Below the pieces are notes generated by a model. It had not been told where the DNA came from. It did no database searches and saw only the letters and a list, made by a program, of their open reading frames with translations. The position numbers were made by a program, and so were the translations under genes. Below are positions 23,751-36,489 of a stretch of DNA of 64,000 nt, in pieces (position 1 is the first letter of the stretch; each line of letters opens with the position of its first letter). The DNA comes from Neckera pumila (lineage: Eukaryota > Streptophyta > Bryopsida > Hypnales > Neckeraceae): NCBI GenBank assembly GCA_963969595.1, contig OZ018411.1:29647445-29711444 (forward strand), in the 5' to 3' direction.

Positions 23751-26399
23751 ACGTCAATTTCGGTATATTGGCGCAATTCCATTGAATTGGCATGGCATGA
23801 TGAGCCCTGAGAAAGGAAGGAATTGAAATGAATCAGGGATTTGGAGGAGATGGGATGGAAGTCCTAGCCGTGCAAGCTTAATGCTGTGGATGAAATGGAA
23901 TTAGTTTAGACACTAAGTATTTGCATTTTTATCCGCAGAACAAGCTAATGAGAATGTCAAATGGCGCGTGAAGAACCGCCAGTTTCACGGAATTGACAGT
24001 AGTATTTTTTTTGAAGTATTGATTTGATATTGGTGCGTGCATGAATTCTGTGCGCATCGTAGATTAGGGTACCGTTATACATATTGTGCATACAGTGGGG
24101 GTTTCAATGTATAGGTATTCACTGAAATTAGTAGAGTAGAGATGATCACGATTTGAGTGTAATTTAGCGATACAGATTGGAAGAGTCGTGATCACTGGTC
24201 ACAGTACAGGGACTGGAATGTTATGCTTAAAGTTGCTCAGTGGAAATATGAACACCAGAATATGTTGTCAATGATCATTTCATGGCAGCGTCTCTGTGTT
24301 TCCACTGTCACAAAGATAGTGTAAGGTTCGCAATTGACCACATCTTGAATGCTGCATAGAAATCTGCAATCTTGTTTTGTGGCTCAAGAATTGTATATTG
24401 GATGCTACAGTATCATTGCTGTCTTGTATTCATTTGCAGCATGTTATTGGCTCCTACAAGTTCTTCATTCTCTCCTACTCATTGAGTTGGTTCTTCCACC
24501 ATCCTCTCCGATGTACCCTTCATCATACTTTTCATGTTATGGCTCCGCATATGCCTACGCATGGTTTCTTCCACAAGGATGATGGACTTTCCATTGGCTC
24601 AAGGACGGGGTATTAGATCGAGAGCCGTCTTTGAATGTCGACAAACCATGGCAAATTTTGTGGTGGGAACCAACTGTAGTGCATCATGTAGGAACGGAAT
24701 TCCTTACTGAGAGTCATAACATATTGAAAGTCCTTTCAAGAGAGAAGTACAGGAACTTCAAATCAAACTCGACCTGAAATATCCAGTTTACGAAGAAACA
24801 GACAAAGATGCGGAATCATTTCTATGTAGATTTGGGAATTTTTTACTGTCAAATTGAATTTCTTCATGACATTTCCGCTGGTCTTGATATATCAGATGAT
24901 GCCACGTGACCCTTTTGTCCTTAAAAAACTACTGCCTTGTATTAGATATCTCCATGCATTTCTCTCAATTATCTGCATAGGCTGACCTCCAGAGTGAATT
25001 GGAGAACTCATCCTACCTCAGACGCAGAACATAGCAGGCGGCAACATACGAAACCCTGTAAGAAGGAAGTGACAGCTTTGATTTACTCCGTATTTTAGTC
25101 AAAAATATCCATGGTTAATGCCTAGTAGCAAGTTTATAATGCCTCAAATGGCCCTACCATGAGTCATCGTGGTTACAGTACTAGGAAGTGTCAGACCAGC
25201 TGCACTAAATCACCAAGTCGTGTGAGAGGATGAACGCCGTTGGAGAACTTGTCCAGTTGACAAATATTTGGCCACGTGCACCACACTATTTTGAAAAGAA
25301 ACTATTTGTGTCAGAAACCTCTTGTGAATTCTGAGCTTCGAAATAAAATAGTGCGTATAGTGGGGAAAGCGTGCACCACGTCCTCGTCATCATCCCTGGT
25401 ACGTACGTGTGCGTGTTTGCGAACCTACTACTGTAGATAATTCCACCGTGTCTGCTCTCCATATTTTTTCGTAAAACAGGGGAGAAATTCATCTGTGGAA
25501 TGTCCATCTTTGGAATTTCGGAGAATTACGTACCGGTAGTCGATTGAAGGATGTATACTATACACGAGGATACGCTAGGAATGGATCGGAATGAATTCTT
25601 CTGTGGAAATATTAGTACAACTTTCAAGGGAACTAATATAAAATTATCCCTTAGCTTGCCACTGCCCCGGCTCGATCGATGTTTCTGTCTCATAATGTTC
25701 CAAGCTCTCCTTTCATGTTACCATAGCTCATTACGTGATTACTTACGTACATCCATGTCTGTGACGTGGTGTCGCAGACGGACAGATCCAATCTGAAGTT
25801 GAGGAAGCGACGTACTGCGGATCCGGAGGCCATCGTCGCTGCAAGCCACTCTGCATTGTCCATCATTCTTGTCGGTACGGTGTGGGTGACGGACCGAGGG
25901 AGCTGATGCGCCGCCCTCAGCATGTTTACTTGCTCACTCGCGTGTTCGACAATTTTCAGTCTGTCAACTTCACCGCGATCAAGCAGAGAAACGAATTTTC
26001 CTACACTATGGACGCGGCATTGGTAACGCAAGCACTCATGGAATTAAGTTCCTCCACAGTTCAAGAAAATGCGCGCGGGAGCTTGGCATAAGTCCGAAGC
26101 TGCAAGCCCACTACTTTGCCACCGCCCCTCTTGCTGACCGCCAACGTCTGCCACGACCCCTGTCCACCAATTTACTGTGCAAGAGATCAATGCGCCTATT
26201 GGGTCAGACCGCATCCTCTTGGGGAATTGAATGGCAGATTTGGTCAAATCTTAATTTTGCGGTACCGGTGCTGCACCCCAATCAAATCAAAATTGCAGTG
26301 AAGTGAAGCAGCTGGTGCTCAATATAAGGGAAACGGCGTCCTTCCGGCTTTGCTTGGGTTCAGTGAAACAGCTAGATGACAGTTAGATAACAGCCAAAC
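23751..26399. other. 3' flank of copy C and intergenic DNA
   Basis: 23751-25100 is the duplicated 3' flank shared with copies A and B, and parts up to 25436 match copy A. 25440-26399 is less repetitive. A short frame at 25760-25890 reads as a basic stretch followed by hydrophobic ALSIILVGTVWV and might be a decayed transmembrane part of the adjacent kinase, but I cannot support it. Confidence 0.45.
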
Positions 26400-27506
26400 T
26401 TGTCGCTCGAGAACTGGATTTATGTTGTCGATCGATGGGGAAGATCGGCCTCCGGAGAATTTGACGTGGCCACAAAGGCTCCAAGTCATCAAAGGATTGG
26501 GCGCAGCGTTGCTATTTACTTGCATTTTCAGTGCATTGACAGGCGGCCCATCCTTCATCTTTACGTCAAGCCAGCTAACATCCTGTTGAGTGATTTCTTT
26601 GAAGCCAAGCTTGCAAATTTTGGCTTGGCAAGGATCATTTCCGAAGACAACCACAACACGGTACTCTACTGTTTGTTGCTGTATCATACACAGCTTTTTC
26701 GCATCTAAGGGACGATTCACATGCATGCGCTTTCTGCAATTTTATTTATTTTTGCTTCATGTGTACATACCAGTGTTTTATGACAAGGTTGAATTTGCAG
26801 ACTCATACTGCGTGTTGAGGGGGAACATTTGGATATATGGCTCCCGGGGTTCCCTTGAGAATAAACTCAGGGAGGTCGGGTGTTTTCAATTTCAGCGTTG
26901 TACTGCTGAAGATTGTTCGAGGACGAAGAACTCGTCAGTGGCGCCGCAACACAGGCGACAACGAGAGTTTCCGGTTTTCCACAACTGGGCAGATGGACGA
27001 CGAGATCTTTGAGGAGCTGGGTTCCTCAATTGCTGGTTTTCATCAGAAAACGGCTGAAAATTTGATGAGAATGGAACTTCAGTGTGCCCAGGTACCTTCC
27101 TTCAACTTCATCATCCCGTGTGGATTGCCTCTCCTGAAGGCTAGTTTTTTCTTCTCAATTGGCTCTGTCTGTCCCTTATTCAATGTAGTGACACCAGTTT
27201 GACTCTAATATTGCACGCTCGTTAATCATAGGATAAATCGATCATGGAAACTCTCATTGGGACAGATCGAATACGGTCTCACAGTTCTACCGTCCTTTTT
27301 TTTGTAAGTGATTATTATTAGTGGTCAAATCGAAGTCTTCTCTTGATGTTCATTGAAATGAATCCTATAGTTAGGCATTCATCGACTGACGATATCTTGG
27401 TGTGTTGATTTGTCCATTATACAGGGTTCAGCAGATGGAGGAACGACCGAGTATGCAGGAAATAGATCGTGAGCTGGATTCTCTTGTAGTTTCATCTCCT
27501 AATTGA
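26400..27506 (+). pseudogene. Receptor-like protein kinase, decayed C-terminal kinase domain
   Basis: Pieces of a plant receptor-like kinase appear in order. They are SLENWI; LTWPQRLQVIKGLGAAL in another frame; PILHLYVKPANILLSDF and AKLANFGLARI at about 26545-26630; GTFGYMAPGVPLRINSGRSG at about 26823-26882, followed by VFNFSVVLLKIVRGRR; LMRMELQCAQ; and ERPSMQEIDRELDSL with a stop at 27504. Plausible introns end at 26801 and 27424. The catalytic HRD reads HLY, DFG reads NFG, APE reads APG, and the subdomain IX Asp is Gly. Two frame breaks lie between about 26445 and 26515. Without the catalytic and metal-binding Asp it could not phosphorylate. The N-lobe and ectodomain were not found. Confidence 0.75.
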
Positions 27507-28455
27507 CTAGAACCACAGATTTGCGCCAGGAAGGCCAACCACTCAGAATGAAGATATTCATCAATTAGGATATTCATCAAATTCGTCCGGACTCCGGAGG
27601 AATACTCCAAGTTTGCTAGCAAGGGGATTCTCACCTGTTGCTTCGATTTCGGTTGTGAAAAGACTTACAGTTTCCCTGCAGAGCTAAGTTGAATGGTTGG
27701 CTGTGTAGACAGTCCGATTGATCGGAATTAGTCTGTGTACAAAATGGTGGCTGCATTTCTAAGGATTAGAGCAGCTGGTTACAGAAAGTTCTTGATTCTC
27801 TGCGAGGGACATACATGCCTATATTCTCTATTCTAGGCAACTGTGAAGATTTATAGTGGTTTCTGCGTGTACCAACATTCATTGTTGGGTCCTGATGTAG
27901 CAAGAGCCTTCATAGATTTTTCTTTATCTGTTAACCCGTGAACTTAAACTTTCCCTGGAAGCTTGTTCTATGTACTTGGGTGCATTCTTTTCTTTCAGGT
28001 CAAAGTCTAACGTATTGGGTTAAAGAACGTAATGGAGTTGGTCGAAAGACTGGTTTACAGACGGTTCAAATCCCTGTCAATCACAAAATCATACTGAGAT
28101 TTCACATAGTACATCATATCTGAAAATTAAGCACATTATCCTTTTTGCTCTCATTATTGAGAAAGTTCTTACACCAATTCTGAAGCTGTCACAAATTAAC
28201 CTACACTCAGCGCTCTAGCAATTTTTTTTTCTGAGTTTAATTTTTCTTCAAAGAAAAGTATTTTTTTATTTGCACTGTTGCTCCAGCTTGATCTAGCAGC
28301 CCTCTTGAGGCCCTTTCCTTGCTCTAATTACGTTGGGGACATTTTTTGTCTACTGAAGGCCTATATATTGGGCTGGATACAAGCATTACAGTACTTTCCC
28401 AAAAAGAAAAAATCCATTTTGGTTAATGCAAAACTTTAGGGGTTTACTTCATAGT
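27507..28455. other. Intergenic, nothing recognised
   Basis: AT-rich DNA following the kinase pseudogene. No gene, RNA gene or repeat structure was recognised. Confidence 0.5.
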
Positions 28456-28851
28456 AGGGGTAGTCACAGCAGGTTCAAAGCCGCAGTGAACAATGAATAT
28501 TCATGCCGTGGCGGCGTAGGGTTGGCTTCCTTTGGCCGGAATATTTTTAGCGTGCTATTGTTTGTTCACCCTCAACATCCACCTCCGGAGGTGAAGGTTG
28601 AGGGTGAACAATCAATAGCACGCTAAGAATATTCCTTTGCTTCCCTTTTATTGGCTCCGGGAGTCCCGCCAATTCCCTCCGTTCAACCGGTGAGTGAATC
28701 CATTATCCATCATTCATTGTTCTCACCGGTCAACAAAGAGGGTGGTCACAGCATGTTCAAAAAACGTGGCTTTTCATTGGTTCCACCAAACGCTCTACAC
28801 TATTGAACCTCCATTGTTCACCACGGCTCCAAACTTGCTGTGACTACCCCT
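28456..28851. mobile_element. Nested-palindrome (fold-back) MITE
   Basis: Outer inverted repeats of about 40 bp start AGGGGTAGTCACAGC at 28456 and end GCTGTGACTACCCCT at 28851, flanked by AGT on both sides. Inside are two further hairpins. One is a near-perfect 98-bp palindrome (28538-28635) centred on CACCTCCGGAGGTG; the other is CCGGTGAG...CTCACCGG (28687-28732). Non-coding; superfamily uncertain. Confidence 0.75.
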
Positions 28852-29686
28852 AGTGTAGGGTATGTAACAGCTCTTCTTGCCAACTTAGGAATCATCCTTT
28901 TAGATCCACCAAGTCCTGTGATTCCACCAGTAATGTCTTTGCCCTGGTCTTTGCTTCATTGTAGCATCTCTAGTTTTACATGCCAAAAGTTTCTGCACAC
29001 TTAATGGAACAAATGGAAGAAAAACAAGTTGCATAATTCAAAATAATGTTGAAGTATTTTTGTAGAATATGCAAAATAGTAACTATTCAGTGATGAATAA
29101 TATCACTTGGTAGGCAAAAGTGGATGAATAGTGACTAAATAAATGTAGATTATATGGAGGAATTTTTTGTTAAGAAAGATGAAAACATGGCAACAAAGAA
29201 AGTGAGATTTTTCTTCCAAGTGTAGCAACCATGCATTTTGAAAATAAATTCTCCAAAATAGGAAAGCCTTTCCTTAAAATAAAGAGCATTGTTTGAAAAT
29301 ATGAGCTCTAAGTCTTTCAGCAAAAGTAAATTAGTTAGATTCTTATAACAAATAGACTGTACATAATGACAATTTATTCTACACTCCACTTGTGATTGGT
29401 CCATTAACTATTTGTAAAACACAATAGTTACATGTGTTTGGATAAAGAAATTAAGGTTGAAGTGCTCTTAAAAAATTGAAGATTGAAGTTTATTGGCCAT
29501 TACTATACTAATATAACAAATGTAATCTCACAAACTCTATTGAGGTTTCTACCCCACGTATGCAACTCTCGTATTATATGGCCGTGATTATAATCAATTC
29601 TAATACCTTTTTGTCTAATCTCAAGGGATATAATTGTTTTAATTTAGAAAACTCTTGTAGGCCTTTTAACAAGGAATCCAAAAAAT
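28852..29686. other. Intergenic, nothing recognised
   Basis: AT-rich DNA between two inverted-repeat elements. No gene seen. Confidence 0.5.
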
Positions 29687-30774
29687 GTAATTGGGTGATT
29701 GCAAGAAAGACCTGCTGATTTTGTCACACTTAAGAAAAACAAGGGTTCTTTTCTGCAATAACCTTTGAATTATGAATCCAATGTCAAAAATGAAAAAAAA
29801 AATTTATATGTCTTGATTGTCATTGTATTCCTTATTTTTCAAAAGACTTAAAAAATCATTTAATATTTAAAAGTCAATTTCTCTAATTTGTCACACTTTC
29901 AAGGTTAGGGGTTTTGAATACTATTGAGTGATTTAATAAGTTGCCTTAATGATTTTCAGTTGAAACTTCTATAATATATTCCTATAGTGGGCAGACATGT
30001 TCCTACCAAAGGGCATCTAAAAATACATTATTTTATGTCCTCTACGTCTATACAAATAGGTCTCCCTTGCGCGCGCACTTGTCAACAATAGAAATAGTTT
30101 TGACCACATTTTTTGGTAGAAACTCATCACTAGGAAGCCCTCCCAAATGTCTTTTTTTATAATTTTTTTATAATTGTCTTTCCTATTTATTACAAACTAA
30201 AACATCAAACTATGTATATTTTGGGACAAATTCTTGGACATAGAATTGTAGCTAGAAAATACAAAACTTTGATGTTTTAATTTTTTTTAAAAGAGGAATT
30301 TTTTTTTTAAAAACACAAAAAATTGACCATTTAAAAAGACTTCCTAGTGATGAGTTTCAACCAAAAAAATCAAGTCAAAACCATTTCTATTGTTGTCACG
30401 TGCACATGCAAGAGAGGCCTATTTGCATAGATGTGGAGGACATAAAATAATATATTTTTTATATGCACTTTGGTAGGAGCATGTCCGCCTACTATTAAAT
30501 ACACCATAGAAATTTCAACTGAAAATCATTAAATCAAAACAACTCAATAGTATTCAAAACCCCTAAACTTGAAAGTGTGACAAATTAGAGAAGTTGACTT
30601 TTAAATATTAAATGATTTCCAAAAAAATTTGAAAAATAAGGGATACCATTAAAATCAAGGTGTTTTTTTGTTTTTGGTATTGGATTCATAATTCAAAAGT
30701 TATAGTAGAGGACAACCTTGTTGTGACAAAATGTGACAAAAAGCAACAGGTCTTTTTTGCAATCACCCAATTAC
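29687..30774. mobile_element. Large fold-back element, about 1.09 kb
   Basis: Left arm from GTAATTGGGTGATTGCAAG and right arm to CTTTTTTGCAATCACCCAATTAC are inverse copies of each other over about 450 bp, with moderate divergence. Shared blocks include GACCTGCTG/CAACAGGTC, AAGTCAATTTCTCTAATTTG and its inverse, and CTCATCACTAGGAAG/CTTCCTAGTGATGAG. The arms enclose an AT-rich loop at about 30160-30330. A single-arm relative lies at 63690-64000 and a short relic near 36965-37000. No coding frame. Confidence 0.8.
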
Positions 30775-32052
30775 GTATATAAAATGAATATTTTTGTGAA
30801 AAATAATAGCATAAAAAAATTAATTATATGAGTTTTTTAATACATGTATCATGGGACAAGCTACCCAACTTTTGGATCTTCTTTTATGAAAAATTGAGAT
30901 TTTTTATTATAAATAAAACACTGCAAATGAATTTTAATTTTAATTGCAGAGAATTTCTTGTATAGATTTTGTAAAATTATGCATAGGCAACTTTATGATT
31001 TGATGGTTGAGCTAGAAGATTGTTGATTTGTGTTGAGATATTGCTGAGGTAGGTGATATTTATGACCCAATATGTCACATCATATCTTGAGAATATGGCA
31101 ATTGGTAGTAATGAACCCCAGATGTCTCAAAGGTATTTCAACTTGGATATGGGGCAACAGCTGCACCCTAAACTATAGTGCCATTTTTTTGTTTTTTTTC
31201 TTGTCTCATTTTTTGCTGCAATTTTTTTGTCACTACCATCATTTTTTCTCATGTATATTGTACATAGCTCGTTGTCTTTGATTTGGAGTGTGTGCCGGCA
31301 ACATTTTTTGAGGCTCAATCACATTTGGCAATTTTGCATTGCTACGGAGAATCACGTTTTGTGATCTTGTTCCCTATCCCTTATTCCCTATCCTGTGCAG
31401 AGAAGAACTTCCGCATTAGGTAAGCTCCTGTCTTTGCCTTCACATTGATTTAGGTTTTGCCTTCATATTTCCTAGTCAGGTTGTGTGGCTCTCAAGTTTG
31501 CTGGTTGGATTGTCAGTTGTTGGGCACCTTTCTTTTGCTTTGTTTTTTATTTGGATTTTGCGTTTTATGTTTCCTAGCCAGGTCGTGTAACTTTCAAGTT
31601 TTTATGGTTGGAACGTCAATTGTGAGGCACCTTTCTTTTGCCTTGTTTTTTAGTTTCATTTGGATTGATGAGTATGAGGAGCTAGCAGGAGAAGATCAGT
31701 TTGAGCTTGGATCAATCTTGGTTAGTTTGTCGGATCATTTGATATTTGGTTGACATTCATAAGTTTTGATTGTCCAATTTAAGTTTGCATTTTCAGTTGG
31801 TCATTTTTAGTAGGTCATGTCCTTTAGCATGTTTCACATGTCTTATGATGATTTGCATATCCTTTAAAATAATATATAGGACGTAGTATAGAAATCGTTT
31901 ATATAAAGACCACTTGATTGCTGAACAAGGTTTGAATGATGGATTCTTAATCAATCTGAACTCGTGGATTTGCAAATAGATTTCAGTTATGAATTTTTAG
32001 TCATGGATTTGGAATCAAAGATTTGGATTCTTTTATTCCAAAGTATATGACG
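30775..32052. other. Intergenic, with a short tandem duplication
   Basis: No gene recognised. About 31454-31655 holds two diverged tandem copies of a roughly 102-bp unit (each with TTTCCTAG, CAGGT[CT]GTGT and GGCACCTTTCTTTTGC). Confidence 0.55.
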
Positions 32053-32056
32053 TTAA

Positions 32057-32988
32057 CCCCTAAAGATTTTTGACTATGTTTCCACCAAAACTACTCTAAA
32101 ACTATCATTTCTAGTGCAAGTACCAAATTTTAGAAAAAAAAGCATTTTTGGACACATATAATCGTAGGATCTTGTAGTGCACTGCTTTGAGAATATGTGG
32201 AAACAATTTCAAAATTTTCCATCTTGTAGATTGCAAGACAATAGCGGTTGAATTGACAAAAATGCTTTTTTTGTCCCTGTGTAAAATCGGGCAGCTGCAC
32301 TTCATAAGGTCACATTTATATGAAGAAATGTCCAAAATGATGGTGACTTTTTGGATTCATTTTTCAAGGTAAGTTGGCTACATGCTTGAAAATTTTCAGA
32401 TCATTTGAAATTATAGAGCATACAGGAAAAAAATAGTAAATAGAAAGGAGTAGAGAATTATTCAAAATACTAAATTATCAAGAATTTAGTTATGGAATTG
32501 AAAAATGCCAATCCCAACGGTTATAATGTTGTAAAAAACAGTCTACGCCTAAGATTTTTATTTTTTTTCAAAAATATTACAAATTGAATTAAATAAACAA
32601 CTTCAAAGTTTATTTTAGAGTAAAGAATCCATAACTACCCCAAAACAAAAAATCCTCATAACTTTTGACTCATTGATCAAAATGGAATGTTTCAAAGCGT
32701 CTAATGTTTATATAAATCTAGAGAACCATTTTCAAATTTTTATTCTTAAAAATGATTTTTCTAGAAATTTTTAAGCTGCCCGAGTTGCCCGCCAAACATA
32801 GAAAATTACATATCATGCAATAACTTTTTAGTTATGTAGTCAAATGTTATGAAAATTGTTGGTCCTTAAAGCTACTCCTTGGGCACATCTTGTGTGAATT
32901 TTTCTTTTTTAAAAGATTAAAATTCCATTCGTAGTGAGCTACCCAAAATCGCTATGTTGCCAAAAAACGGTGTTTGGTCCTTCAGGGG
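32057..32988 (+). mobile_element. TTAA/CCCCTAAAG element (group I)
   Basis: Ends are CCCCTAAAGATTTTTGACTA and GTTTGGTCCTTCAGGGG, with TTAA at 32053-32056 and 32989-32992. 932 bp, non-coding. It is more diverged from the other group I copies but fully colinear with them. Confidence 0.8.
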
Positions 32989-33172
32989 TTAAAATGAAAT
33001 CAGCTTCTTGTAGAGTTTAGATCGTGTGTTTTGAAATTTGTACCAATCCTATACCACAAATTTAGCACTTTCACAATTTATTTAGAGTTTAGACTATGTG
33101 GTTTGAATTCTAAACTAGTCCTACTATGCAAACCTTCTACTTTCACGTTTAGAGTATAGATGTCATATTTAA

Positions 33173-34093
33173 CCCCTAAAGTTCCATGACTTTGTAATCA
33201 CCAAAAACGCTCCAAAACTGCCATTTCTAATACAACTACCAAAATTTTGGAAAAAAACAATTTTTGACACATGTAACCGTAGGATCTTGTAGTATGATAT
33301 TTTGAAAACATGTGGTAAAAATTTCAAAAAATTCCACCGTGTGGATCATAAGATATAAGCATTCAAAGTCTTGAAAACCACTTTTTCAATCCTGCGAAAA
33401 ACCGGGCAGCTGCACTTTGCAAGCTCACTTTTCAATGAAAGATGCCAATAAAGGTGGTGCTTCTTTGAATTCAATTTCCTAAAGAAGTTGTCTATATGCT
33501 TGAAAAATTTCACATCATTTGGAATTGTACAACATATAGGAAAAAAATAGTAAGTAGAAAGAAGTAGAAAATGATTCAAAATACTAAATTGTTAAAAATT
33601 TAATTATGGAATTTAAAGATGTCAGTCCCAACGGTTGTAGTGTTGTAATAATCAATCTACATCCTAAGGGTTTGTTTTTTCCAAAAATATTGAAAATTGA
33701 GTTAAATAAACGACTTTAATGTTTTTTTAGAGTAGACAATCCATAACTGCCCGCAAACCAAAAACCTTCATAACTTTTGACTCATTGATTGAAATGGAAT
33801 TATTCAAAGCTTTTTAAGTATATATAAATGTAGAAAACCAATTTCAAAAAAAAAATTCTGGAAAAAATGATTTTTTCTGATCTGCCCCAACTGCCCAGTT
33901 ACAAAAAAAAGTAACATATTAGGTCACAACTTTTGACTCGTATTTGGAAATGTCATGAAACTTGGTACACATGAAGATATTCCTTGTCCCTACCTTCTAT
34001 AAAAATTTCAGCCTCAAAAATGGATATCTCTAATTACACGTACCTGCCCAAAATTTCTATACGACCAAAAAACGCATGTTGGTCCTTTAGGGG
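33173..34093 (+). mobile_element. TTAA/CCCCTAAAG element (group I)
   Basis: Ends are CCCCTAAAGTTCCATGAC and GTTGGTCCTTTAGGGG, with TTAA at 33169-33172 and 34094-34097. 921 bp, nearly identical to 19143-20066, which suggests recent spread. Non-coding. Confidence 0.85.
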
Positions 34094-34097
34094 TTAA

Positions 34098-36489
34098 CTA
34101 AATCTAGACTATGGATGCAATTATGAACTATATTTGTCAAACATCATGAAATCTTACAATGCTAAAGGACATGTAAAACATCATGAGATCCCATGATGCT
34201 AAAGGTCCCTCTAGTATTTGTAAATACTATTCCGACATTACTTCTAACACACATCCTAAACGCTCTACAAGGTTAAATAATTAGGTATTTTAATTCTTCA
34301 TATAAATTGTGAAGTTTTTTTAAAAATAAATGAGCATTCGAGTACTTTTGCATCTCATTTTATTTAATATGGTCTATACCCAACTTTTTTGTCCTTTTAA
34401 TTTGATATACTTTTGACAAAAGACGTCTTCTAAGCTATTTTAATGCCGAGGTCCCCTCAATATAATACAAGAGTTGCGTACCCCAGGTTTCTACATCCTC
34501 CAAAATTAAGATTCAATCTATTCACCACATATAATAGCTGAAGGGCCAATCTAGAGTTAGACAGTTAATTAAGTTAAAATGCATGCGCATGTATTTATAT
34601 ACAAAAGATACAAAGTGTCAATGTACAAGCTTATGTATTGTACTCTCTATACACCAAGTTTGGCTTCAACTACAAGAAAGTACACCAAATAAACTTGTCC
34701 AAATGGTATCCAATTATTGCATTCTAAAGTGTGTTCAATCATAAGAGAAAATTTCAAGCCTCTGGAGGGCTGCTCCACATCCTCCAAGGTACCCTAAAAT
34801 TTGTTTTTTGGGGGCTGAAAAAATCATTTTTCCCCTATTCCTGCCCACTTGAAAATGCAGTGGCAGTGGCGTAGGAACCAAGTTTTAAGAGTTTAAATTA
34901 TATTATAAAATTAAAAATTAAAAATAAATAAATAAATAATTGCAAAATCTGACTGTTTTGATGAGCAGTCATCTTGGTTGACTGCTCACTGCGGCACTTT
35001 TCCAGAGTGATAGACCAAACTTTGAAATAGCTTGGTTTGTCACTCTGAAATAGCCCTTCAGAGGGCTGAAATTTTTTTTAATGCCACTTTCACTTGCCAT
35101 TAGGATCCAATAAAAATATTTCATATTTTATTAACTTAAGTACATTCAATTGCTATCATCGTATAGCAAGCCGTGTAGTCAATTATTGGTATGCCACATT
35201 TTAACTACTTTTGGACTTTTAAATGTCCAGAATTAATAACGGTCTTCAACAAAAAAAAAATTGATCATCAAGAGATAGTGCAAAACATCAAGAGATCTAT
35301 CCAAAACATCAAGAGATGTATCCAAAACATCCAGAGATCTGTACAAATATCGAGAGATTTGTACAAACATCGTGGATCCCACGATGTTATGATCGTGAGA
35401 TCCCACAATGTTTTGTTCATAATTCATTGAATAGTCCGCAAGTAGTTAAATGTAGAATTGGTGTAAGGATATGTTAGTATTTACCTTAATTTGTTTATTT
35501 TCCACTTCTCCTTTGCTAGCTAGGATAAACTAGCCTAAAACCGCTAGCTTCCTATTTTTCAACAAGCTACTTTTGATTCCAACTCCGTTCACTTTTTTGA
35601 CAAAATCAGAGCATGAGTGCAACGAAGGATAACGTATCAATCTTTCATTGGTCAATACTTAAGATTTAAGTGCTAATAGATACTTACAATGACAAACGAA
35701 ACTGAGTACAAATCTGAAATATTTTCATTCAAACAACCATACCATAAGCATCAATGGACAAAGTCCAAAAGTGTATATACAAAAGTTGTAATGTGCAAAA
35801 TACTAAACATTACCATGGAAGTTTGATGAAAAAATTAGTTGTGATTTGAAAGAAAATCAATTCCAAAGTTAGCCATGTCTAATACTCAGTTTTGTTCAAC
35901 ATGATTTGAAATTATTTCATTTTTGTCAATTTTTTCTTAGAACTCCGAAAAAGAAATTTGTGCCTTGGCATGTTGGTATATATTATTTCAGATTGTTGTA
36001 TGAAAAAGTTGAAGGATATTGACATTTATAGAATTTAAAATACCAACAATTTGATGAACATGCAAATGATGTTGGTTCTCGCAATATTTGAATTTTTTTT
36101 TTGAATTGAGAGCATAGATGGCATTAGCCATTGTTGAAAGTGTATAGGTTGCAATATGGACCATTGTTACATCTTAATGCCCTTGCTTTTGAAATATTTG
36201 TTGAATTGGACATTGCATTCAATTTATATTTTATAGCTGTACAATGCGTTTTTAAATTCAATTTCTTTGTCCAAATACTAGAATTCATGATGCACATAAT
36301 TGATCCAACAACCCCCCAAAAATTAAATTATAATTGTCAATATCATCAAAAAATTGCCAAATTGATGAACGTCAATGTAATTTTTGGTAATTTTCAATTT
36401 TTTGACGATTTTGATATTAGTAATTAGTAATTCACTTCTCTTTTGGACCAAAAAATACTTTTCAATCACATTCATGTACTTTTTCATCC
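34098..36489. other. Intergenic, with 21-bp tandem repeats
   Basis: No gene recognised. About 35280-35365 holds four to five copies of a 21-bp unit CAAAACATCAAGAGATCTATC, followed by a small palindrome CATCGTGGATCCCACGATG (35370-35388) and a decayed second palindrome. Related CATGAGATCCCATGATG stretches occur at 34180-34197. Confidence 0.55.

Noticed and set aside
25690..26031. 113-codon minus-strand frame next to the kinase pseudogene
   Set aside because: No recognisable domain; it could be antisense to decayed plus-strand coding sequence.
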